Assembly: GCF_041438865.1 (NCBI RefSeq)
Contig: NZ_CP109450.1
Location: 2,521,001 to 2,585,000, forward strand
Direction: 5' to 3'
From: Streptomyces sp. NBC_01471
GTDB taxonomy: Bacteria > Actinomycetota > Actinomycetes > Streptomycetales > Streptomycetaceae
DNA: 64,000 bases
Shown: piece by piece, positions 9,437 through 15,540 of the stretch
Layout: every line of letters begins with the position of its first letter
Numbering within the stretch: the first letter of the stretch is position 1
Notes under the pieces: model-generated
Told to the model about the DNA's origin: nothing
The model's database searches: none
The model's input: the letters and a program-made list of their open reading frames with translations, nothing else
Translations under genes and position numbers: made by a program

Positions 9437-11272
9437 ATGTCGGCGCACGGCAAAAAGCCACTCACTCTGGATTCCCTGTCGGATTCCACTGCACCGCGCT
9501 GGGACATCGCTTCCCTCTTCCCTGACCCGCAGTCCGCGGCGGTGGACGAATTACTGGGCGAGCCGCTCCGTGAGGCGCAGAAAATAGCAGCCGACTACAC
9601 CGGCGTGCTGGCCGGTCTGGACGCGGAGTCCTTACGGGTCGCCATCCAGCGGTACGAGAACTGCGTCGCGCGGATCCAGGAAGCCTCCTGCTACGGCGAG
9701 CTCCTCCGGACGGACGTCGCGCTGCGCCCACGGGCGGTCGCCCTGCTGTCCCGCTGCGACCGGGCGTGGGCGGAACTGGCCTCGACCCTGGCCTTCTTCG
9801 AAACGGAACTGGGCACCCGGACATCCGAGGCACCGGACGACCTGGGCCCCTACATGAACTTCGTCGGTAAGGTGCGGGCCGGAAGCTCCGGAAACCTTTC
9901 TGACGTGCAGGAATCCATTCTTGCCCAGCTGCTGCCGACGGGCGGGGAGGGCTGGGAACGGCTGTCCCAGCAGCTGCTGCGCGCCATCTCGGTCGACCTG
10001 GACGGCGCTTCGCACAGCATCGCGGAGACGGTGCCCCGCCTGTACGAGGCGGACCGCGAAGCCCGGCTGGCGACCCACGCGGCCATCGGAGCCGCCCTCG
10101 CCGACCAGGCGGAACTGCGTGCCTTCGCCCTGTCGATGACGGTGGCGGACAGCGAGACCCGGGCGGGGATCCGCGGCACGGACTGGCTGCGCGAACGCCG
10201 CCTGTTCGACCAGGTGACCCGGGCGGAGCTCGACGCACTGCTGGCGGCGTCGGACGAATGCCTTCCGCTTATCCACTCCTATTACGCCCTGAAGCGAGAA
10301 ATCCTGGGAGTCGACGACTTTGCCGACTACGACAGGTACGCACCCGTCGGCCCGGCCTCGCCAGAAATAACGTGGGCAGCGGCCGTACACGCGGCGATAT
10401 CGGTGATGGAATCCATATCACCGGCGGCTGCCGAGCTGTCCCGCACGATGTTCGAGAACGGCAGAATCGACGCGGCACCTCGCCCCGGTAAGGGCAGGAG
10501 CGCCTACACCCAGTCCATTCCGGGGCAGCTCCCCTGCATTTCCATGAATTTCCGCGGAAATCCCAGGGACGTGCTGACTCTCGTCCATGAGACCGGGCAC
10601 GCCGTCTACCTTCAGCTCGCCGCGGGGCAGCCCTACCTGGCGGCCACCCCGGCCCCCGTCATGGCCGAGACCTTCGCGTTGTTCTGCGAGGGGCTGGCCG
10701 TGCGGCAGCAACTGGCCGGTACCGCGGACCCGGCGGTGCGATTGCGGTGGCTGGCGCGCTGGCTGGAGGACCAGATGGTCGCGATCGGCCGTCATGCGGC
10801 GCTGCACCGTTTCGAGGTCGCCCTGCACGACCGGGTGCGCGACGGTGCGGAGCTCGACGCGGCGCACATCGGCGCGCTGTGGACCGAGGGGCAGCGCCGG
10901 CTCTACGGCCCCGCGGTGCGGCTGACCGAGGGGTACGGCCTGTGGTGGAGCTATCTGGATTCCCTCTTCACCGCCCCCGGTTCGAACTACGCCTACGTCT
11001 ACGGCCAGTTGTCCGCGCTCACCCTGCTGCGCCACTTCGAGGCCGATCCGCACGGCGTCGGCTCCCGGCTGACGGCGATGCTGCGGCTGGGCGACACCCG
11101 GAAGCCGGCGGACCTGCTGACCCTGGTCACCGGTGACCCCGGCCGTACCTGGCACGACGCGCTCGCACAGCTCACGCTCTCGCTGGACGAGCTGCGCGCC
11201 CTCACAGACTTCCGTTCCCCGCACCCCGCGGGCAGCGGGAAATCCACGCCCCGAGGGGCCCGAAGGAGGTGA
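9437..11272 (+). CDS. M3-family (PepF-like) zinc oligoendopeptidase in RiPP-like locus
   Basis: Cytosolic metallopeptidase of about 611 aa related to oligoendopeptidase F, a family that cleaves short peptides. The start at 9437 (MSAHGKKPLTLDSLS) has an AAAGGAGGA site; an ATG 21 bp upstream lacks one. The zinc site is HETGH at residues 384-388, with a downstream ligand Glu in VMAETFALF (about residue 411). The C-terminal substrate-side motif (ApGSNYAYVYGQLSALTLL) is PepF-like. It is the first gene of the locus, and its stop codon lies inside the ribosome binding site of the 19-codon peptide gene, so the two are coupled. It is therefore a good candidate for trimming that precursor. Two in-frame TTA codons (9551 and 9632, codons 39 and 66) suggest bldA dependence. 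Codon use is more A/T-rich than in neighbours. Confidence 0.9.
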   Translation: MSAHGKKPLTLDSLSDSTAPRWDIASLFPDPQSAAVDELLGEPLREAQKIAADYTGVLAGLDAESLRVAIQRYENCVARIQEASCYGELLRTDVALRPRAVALLSRCDRAWAELASTLAFFETELGTRTSEAPDDLGPYMNFVGKVRAGSSGNLSDVQESILAQLLPTGGEGWERLSQQLLRAISVDLDGASHSIAETVPRLYEADREARLATHAAIGAALADQAELRAFALSMTVADSETRAGIRGTDWLRERRLFDQVTRAELDALLAASDECLPLIHSYYALKREILGVDDFADYDRYAPVGPASPEITWAAAVHAAISVMESISPAAAELSRTMFENGRIDAAPRPGKGRSAYTQSIPGQLPCISMNFRGNPRDVLTLVHETGHAVYLQLAAGQPYLAATPAPVMAETFALFCEGLAVRQQLAGTADPAVRLRWLARWLEDQMVAIGRHAALHRFEVALHDRVRDGAELDAAHIGALWTEGQRRLYGPAVRLTEGYGLWWSYLDSLFTAPGSNYAYVYGQLSALTLLRHFEADPHGVGSRLTAMLRLGDTRKPADLLTLVTGDPGRTWHDALAQLTLSLDELRALTDFRSPHPAGSGKSTPRGARRR

Positions 11273-11277
11273 TCCAC

Positions 11278-11337
11278 ATGTCCGTTGCCATGACGACCCG
11301 TAAGGCCAGCATCGCCGGCCAGGCGAACGAGGGCTGA
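11278..11337 (+). CDS. Putative RiPP precursor peptide (19 aa)
   Basis: A tiny reading frame encoding MSVAMTTRKASIAGQANEG. Reasons to believe it is translated: an almost perfect anti-16S match (AAGGAGGTGAT, 11263-11273) spaced properly before the ATG; coupling to the upstream peptidase, whose TGA lies in that site; and its position directly before an E1-like peptide-modifying enzyme, as in the microcin C operon where the mccA heptapeptide gene precedes mccB. The peptide is short, has no Cys, and ends Ala-Asn-Glu-Gly. A terminal Gly is the residue that E1-like enzymes adenylate in ThiS/MoaD. Alternatively the internal AGQAN may be exposed by trimming. Which residue is modified is unknown. Confidence 0.7.
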   Translation: MSVAMTTRKASIAGQANEG

Positions 11338-11345
11338 GCCCTCAC

Positions 11346-11414
11346 GTGAGGGGCACCTGACCCCTCACTGTCTACGACTCCGCGGGTGGGCGCGCCAATC
11401 GCCCACCCGCGGAG
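11346..11414 (+). terminator. Two hairpins after the peptide gene: putative attenuator
   Basis: First stem: GTGAGGGG (11346-11353) with CCCCTCAC (11361-11368). The same GTGAGGG can instead pair with an identical upstream CCCTCAC (11339-11345), giving two exclusive folds just beyond the peptide stop codon (11335-11337). Second stem: perfect 15 bp, 11378-11392 with 11400-11414, 7-nt loop, no T-run. Together they could limit readthrough into the E1-like gene so that precursor exceeds enzyme, as described for the mccA-mccB interval. Confidence 0.65.
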
Positions 11415-11478
11415 GTCCCTTGGACGGTCCGGCCCTCCGGCCCGTCGCACGCATCAGTATCGCGGAAGGAAGACGACG

Positions 11479-12627
11479 ATGCCCCCCGCCGAGACACGCA
11501 GGCCCCAGCTCAAGCACACCTCGCCCACCTTCGGCTCGGGTGACACGGTCTTCATCGGCGGCTACGGCGAGGTGACCGAGATCGCCGACCCGACGGGAGC
11601 CATCCGCCGGCTCCTTCAGCTGCTGGACGGCACGCGCACCACCGGCGAGGTGCATCAGGCGCTGAGCGCCGATTTCCCCGAGGTCACGCGCCAGGACGTC
11701 GACGAGGCGGTGGCCCAGTTCGACGAGGCCCAGTTCCTGCTGGACGCCCAGCTTTCCTCGGACGGTGTCCTCGAAGCGCATGAACTGAAGCGCTGGGAAC
11801 GCAACATCAACTTCTTCGGTTCGTTCGCGCGGATGGACCAGAACAAGTACGAGCAGCAGCGCAAGCTCCGCGACTGCCGGGTCACCCTGCTCGGGCTGGG
11901 CGGCCTGGGCTCCCACATCCTGCTGGACATGGCCGCGATGGGGATCGGGCACGTGCGGGCCGTGGAGTTCGACCGGGTGGAGCTGTCGAACCTCAACCGG
12001 CAGATCCTGTACCGGGAATCCGACATCGGGCAGCAGAAGCTGCACCTGGCAGTGGAGCGGGTGAAGCAGTTCAACCCGCACATCGACATCGAGCCGGTCG
12101 ACCTGAAGATCGGCTCCGTCGAGGACGTCCTGCGCGTACTGGACGGGACGGACGTGGTCATCTCCGTCGCGGACCGGCCCAAGATGGAGATCGCGAACTG
12201 GGTGAACGAAGCCTGTGTGCGCGCCGGGGTACCGCTGATCACCGGCGGTCTGGAGACCCAGCGCGCCGTGTACTACACCATGCTGCCGGGCCGGACCGGC
12301 TGCATCGAGTGCTGGCGGCGCCAGACCTTCGCCGCCGACGAAGTCGCCGCACAACTCCTCGAGGAGAAGCGGGAGCGGCAGATCGGCGGGGACAACGCGG
12401 CGTTCTGCCCGCTGGTCACGATGACCACCGGATTCCTGATCGGCGAACTGACCAGGCTGGTCACGGGCATTGCTCCGCCGGTCGCCGCCGGACGGCTGAT
12501 GGAACTCCGGTTCGCGGACTACGCCATGGGCGAGAGCGAGCGCTGGGAGCGGCAGAGCGACTGCCCCGTGTGCGGCACCGCGGCCGACTCCAGCCCGCAG
12601 GTGGCCGGTCTGGCCGCGTCGCGCTGA
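11479..12627 (+). CDS. E1/ThiF-like adenylating enzyme with N-terminal RRE-like domain (MccB/PaaA-like)
   Basis: Peptide-activating enzyme, 382 aa, starting MPPAETRRPQ behind a GGAAGGA site. Residues about 20-95 look like a PqqD/RRE winged-helix peptide clamp (GDTVFIGGYGEVTEIADPTG, then DGTRTTGEVHQAL). Residues about 125-345 are the ThiF/MoeB fold: nucleotide loop GLGGLGS (139-145), FDRVELSNLNRQ (164-175) and VISVADRPK (228-235). Two Cys pairs (C275/C278 and C362/C365) form the structural zinc site. The RRE plus E1 arrangement is that of MccB (microcin C) and PaaA (pantocin A) rather than of cofactor-biosynthesis MoeB, and no rhodanese domain is present. It should use ATP to adenylate a carboxylate of the neighbouring 19-mer. 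Product chemistry cannot be told from sequence. Confidence 0.85.
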   Translation: MPPAETRRPQLKHTSPTFGSGDTVFIGGYGEVTEIADPTGAIRRLLQLLDGTRTTGEVHQALSADFPEVTRQDVDEAVAQFDEAQFLLDAQLSSDGVLEAHELKRWERNINFFGSFARMDQNKYEQQRKLRDCRVTLLGLGGLGSHILLDMAAMGIGHVRAVEFDRVELSNLNRQILYRESDIGQQKLHLAVERVKQFNPHIDIEPVDLKIGSVEDVLRVLDGTDVVISVADRPKMEIANWVNEACVRAGVPLITGGLETQRAVYYTMLPGRTGCIECWRRQTFAADEVAAQLLEEKRERQIGGDNAAFCPLVTMTTGFLIGELTRLVTGIAPPVAAGRLMELRFADYAMGESERWERQSDCPVCGTAADSSPQVAGLAASR

Positions 12628-12649
12628 TCCAGCGGCGGGAGCCCTCCGC

Positions 12650-12812
12650 CCGGTTGTGGTCCCACCGGGTTGCCCCACTACCCGGTTGCCCTACTACCCA
12701 GTTGTCCCTCCTGGTTTCCCCACCACCCGGTTGTCCGGCCCTCCTGTTGTCCCGTCGCCCTGTTGTCCCCTCGCCCTGTTGTCCTACAACTGGGTTGCCC
12801 CGTACCCGCCGA
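12650..12812. repeat. Degenerate tandem array of about 16-bp units
   Basis: The gap between the E1-like gene and the exporter (12628-13041) contains roughly ten imperfect units of the form CSGTTGTCCCNNCNCC (for example CTGTTGTCCCGTCGCC and CTGTTGTCCCCTCGCC, back to back). The unit is not a multiple of three, and all frames give Pro-rich nonsense, so it is non-coding. Function unknown. Near the end of the gap an A/T-rich TATATAGAG (about 12918-12926) may belong to a promoter for the exporter gene. The rest of the gap shows nothing. Confidence 0.65.
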
Positions 12813-13041
12813 ACCGTCAGGGCGGCCCGCTGCTCCCGCTGCCGCCGGAGGGCTGCCCGGGGCCGGGATCGGGATCGGGGGATCGGGGCCGGACACCGCC
12901 TGTCGGGGCCCGGAAATATATAGAGTGTCGCCCGGCCCTCGCTGTCAGTGACCGCGGACGGGGCCCGGCTTCCCTGCCCAGAACTCGCTCAACTCCTGCG
13001 CATCGGCGCCGATTCGTCACGGACTCTCTGGAGAAGCGCCT

Positions 13042-14307
13042 GTGGGAAGTCGTTACTACACCCTGCTGACTGCCTACATCACGTCCTCGCTGGGCAACTG
13101 GCTCTACCGGCTCGCCCTGCCCCTGCTGGTCCTCAAACTCACCGGTTCAGCGCTCAGCACGGGTGCGGTCTACGCGATCGAGTACATCCCCTTCTTACTG
13201 CTGTCCCTGCCCGGCGGGGTGTTCGCCGACCGCTTCGACCGGCGCAAGATGCTCATCTTCGGTGACCTCACCGCGGCCGTCATCGCCACCGGGCTCGCCC
13301 TGGTGGTCTCGGCAGGAAGCCACGCGCTGTGGCCCATCTACCTCACGGCGTTCCTGCTGGCCTGCGTGGAGCCGGTCTACCACCCGGCGTTCCAGAGCTT
13401 CCTGCCGGAGATCGTGCCTGCCGACCGGCTCGGCCCGGCCAACAGCTGGATGCAGTCCGGCGACAACATCATGAGCATGATCGGGCCGGCCGCCGCGGGC
13501 GGTCTGGTGATGTTCCTCGGTTACGAGACCACCATCTACGTCAACGCGGCGACGTTCATCATCTCGGCCGGCGCCATCCTGCTGATCCGGCAGACCGCGG
13601 GCGGGGGCGAACGGCAGCCGCACCGCAAGGCCACCTTCGTCCAGGACATCCGGGTGGCCCTGCGCTACGTGTTCCGGCGGAACCGGGTGCTGGCCGCCGG
13701 CTCGCTGATGTTCACCGGCACCAACTTCGCGATCTGGCTGATCCAGGCCAACTTCGTCTTCTACCTGACCACTTACCGGCACCTGAGCCCGGAGGTGATC
13801 GGGGTGGTGCTGGCCGCCCAGGGCGTCGGCGCGGTGCTCGGCGCGGCGGTCGCGGGCCGTCTGGTGCAGAAGTTCGCGCCCGGCCGGATCCTGATCGCCA
13901 CCACGGCGATGGCGGGTCTGGGCACCCTGCTGCTGATCCCGCTGCGCAGCCCGCTGGCCATCGGAGTCGTCTGGGGGCTGCTGTACGCGCTGGGCTCCAT
14001 CAACCCGGTGGCCTGGTTCACCCTGCGCCAGAAGATCGTTCCACGGGAACTGCTCGGCCGGGTGGTCGCGACCACCCGCATGCTGGCCTTCGCCTCCATC
14101 CCGGTCTCCGCCCTTCTGGCCGGCGCCCTGGAATCGGCCTTCCACGACATGTATCTGATCATCGCTGTCGGCGCACTGCTCCGCCTGGCCATCGCCGGGC
14201 TCGCGTACCTCTCCCCGCTGCGCACCCCGGTCGAGGGCGTGATCGAAGCCGACGACGCCGGCCCCCGGTCGGCGGCCGGGGCGGCGGGCGCGGAGCAGGC
14301 CTCCTGA
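13042..14307 (+). CDS. MFS exporter of RiPP-like locus
   Basis: Major facilitator efflux protein, 421 aa, with about 12 hydrophobic segments and the MFS loop motif in GGVFADRFDRRKM between helices 2 and 3. It resembles the enterobactin-exporter/MFS_3 type. The start is the GTG at 13042 behind TCTGGAGAA. It lies in the same direction as the peptidase, peptide and E1 genes, so it probably exports the mature product (the role of MccC in microcin C). One in-frame TTA codon at 13195 (codon 52) again suggests bldA control. The last 30 residues are a charged Ala/Gly tail. Seven bases separate it from the convergent kinase gene. Confidence 0.85.
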   Translation: MGSRYYTLLTAYITSSLGNWLYRLALPLLVLKLTGSALSTGAVYAIEYIPFLLLSLPGGVFADRFDRRKMLIFGDLTAAVIATGLALVVSAGSHALWPIYLTAFLLACVEPVYHPAFQSFLPEIVPADRLGPANSWMQSGDNIMSMIGPAAAGGLVMFLGYETTIYVNAATFIISAGAILLIRQTAGGGERQPHRKATFVQDIRVALRYVFRRNRVLAAGSLMFTGTNFAIWLIQANFVFYLTTYRHLSPEVIGVVLAAQGVGAVLGAAVAGRLVQKFAPGRILIATTAMAGLGTLLLIPLRSPLAIGVVWGLLYALGSINPVAWFTLRQKIVPRELLGRVVATTRMLAFASIPVSALLAGALESAFHDMYLIIAVGALLRLAIAGLAYLSPLRTPVEGVIEADDAGPRSAAGAAGAEQAS

Positions 14308-14314
14308 CGCGCCG

Positions 14315-14905
14315 CTATGGGCTGTCCCGCAACTGCCGGAAGGCGGTCGGATGCGGGCGGACCGGCAGCAGGTCCCTGATCCGCTCCGCGCACTCCAGCG
14401 GGCTCAGCACACTGGTGTCGCATTCGATGTCGTAGAGACCGTGTGCGTGGACCTGGGCGTACTGCATGGCCGCCAGCCCCGGTGTGCGGTCCCCGCGCTC
14501 CCGCTCGCGCCGCTCCAGCTCCGGGAGCGGACAGCGGATCCCGACCAGCAGGACGTCGTCCGGGACGAAGACGGAGAGGCAGTCGGCCGGCCGCCAGCTC
14601 TGGCTGAGCACATGGTCCACGACGATGTTGTTCCCGCCGGCCGCCATGCCCGTGGCGGCCCGGTGGAATCCGCGGGCGGTGCTGTCGATGACTTCCTGGA
14701 ACTCGTGCGGCAGGATCTCCCGCTCCGAACGCATCGCGTGGAAGGCGTCCACCGGGAAGTGGAAGTACCGGCCGTCCAGGATGCGCAGCAGCTCGGTGGC
14801 GATGCTGGACTTCCCCGAACTGGACGTCCCGTTCAGGAAGATGACCGTGCCGCCGCGGGGCACATGCGTACGGTTGGGGCTGCGCTGACCGTTGCCGCTG
14901 CTCAT
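14315..14905 (-). CDS. Chloramphenicol phosphotransferase-like P-loop kinase
   Basis: P-loop kinase of about 196 aa of the CPT family. Walker A is in VIFLNGTSSSGKSSIATE; then come the family segments HFPVDAFHAMRSE, LLVGIRCPLPELERRE and RGDRTPGLAAMQ, and the C-terminal GLYDIECDTS, all in the order seen in the S. venezuelae enzyme. That enzyme inactivates chloramphenicol by phosphorylating its primary hydroxyl. Here the gene sits against the RiPP-like operon, so it may phosphorylate that product or a toxic intermediate for self-protection; this is inference. The start could be the ATG at 14905 or a TTG 12 bp upstream. It is divergent from the acetyltransferase gene, 58 bp away. Confidence 0.82.
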   Translation of the reverse strand: MSSGNGQRSPNRTHVPRGGTVIFLNGTSSSGKSSIATELLRILDGRYFHFPVDAFHAMRSEREILPHEFQEVIDSTARGFHRAATGMAAGGNNIVVDHVLSQSWRPADCLSVFVPDDVLLVGIRCPLPELERRERERGDRTPGLAAMQYAQVHAHGLYDIECDTSVLSPLECAERIRDLLPVRPHPTAFRQLRDSP

Positions 14906-14963
14906 CCGCTCACCCAACAGGGCGGGCTCCGGCCCCGCAATCCGTCTGTGTTTCGATTCTCCG

Positions 14964-15425
14964 ATGACCGCTCACGTACGCCCCCGCCGGGACGCGGATC
15001 TGGCCGCCTGCGTCCGCATACTCACCGACGTACACGCCAGGGACAGCTACCCCCTCAACTGGCCCGCCGACCCCGTCGGCTGGCTCACGCCGGACGGCCT
15101 GCTCGGCGTCTGGGTGGGCGAACTCGGCGGAGAGGTGGCGGGGCACGCGGTGCTGTCACCGGGCGACGAACCGGGCACCTGCCAGGTGAAGCGGCTGTAC
15201 GTCTCTCCGGCCGCACGCGGGCACCGCATCGGTGAGCTGCTGATGATCCGGCTCACGGCCACGGCAAGGGAGTCGGGGCTGTGCCCGCTCCTGGACGTGG
15301 TCACCACCAACACCACGGCGGTCGCGCTGTACGAACGCCTGGGATGGATCCGCACGGCCACCGTGCACGCGGACTGGACTCCGGATCCCGCGGTGATGAT
15401 GCACCAGTACCGGGGGCCTGCCTGA
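14964..15425 (+). CDS. GNAT-family N-acetyltransferase
   Basis: Acetyl-CoA-dependent N-acetyltransferase, 153 aa, a single GNAT domain. Motif A is visible as VKRLYVSPAARGHRIGELLM, with the acetyl-CoA pyrophosphate loop RGHRIG, and motif B as NTTAVALYERLGW. No signal peptide or extra domain. It is divergent from the CPT-like kinase and ends at a bidirectional terminator. In microcin C systems a RimL-like GNAT (MccE C-terminal domain) detoxifies the processed compound, so a similar immunity role is possible, but GNAT proteins are too diverse to assign a substrate. Confidence 0.85.
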   Translation: MTAHVRPRRDADLAACVRILTDVHARDSYPLNWPADPVGWLTPDGLLGVWVGELGGEVAGHAVLSPGDEPGTCQVKRLYVSPAARGHRIGELLMIRLTATARESGLCPLLDVVTTNTTAVALYERLGWIRTATVHADWTPDPAVMMHQYRGPA

Positions 15426-15460
15426 CGCGGGACCCGGCGGGAAGGGAAGCCGGAGCACAG

Positions 15461-15500
15461 ACGCCCGGCCCCACACCGCGAGCGGTGTGGGGCCGGGCGT
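15461..15500. terminator. Bidirectional terminator between GNAT gene and typA
   Basis: Perfect 19-bp inverted repeat (15461-15479 with 15482-15500) around a 2-nt centre, lying between two convergent genes. Confidence 0.85.
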
Positions 15501-15540
15501 CACGGGCCACCAGGACCCGGTCCGGCAGTGCCAGAGGGCG

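Noticed and set aside
11479..12627. E1-like gene as ordinary MoeB/ThiF of cofactor synthesis
   Set aside because: It has an N-terminal RRE-like domain, no rhodanese domain, and sits with a peptide gene, peptidase and exporter rather than with thiamine or molybdopterin genes.
12656..13069. Pro/Cys-rich small proteins or extra precursor peptides in the gap before the exporter
   Set aside because: They arise from the 16-bp repeat array, are seen in all three frames and lack ribosome binding sites.
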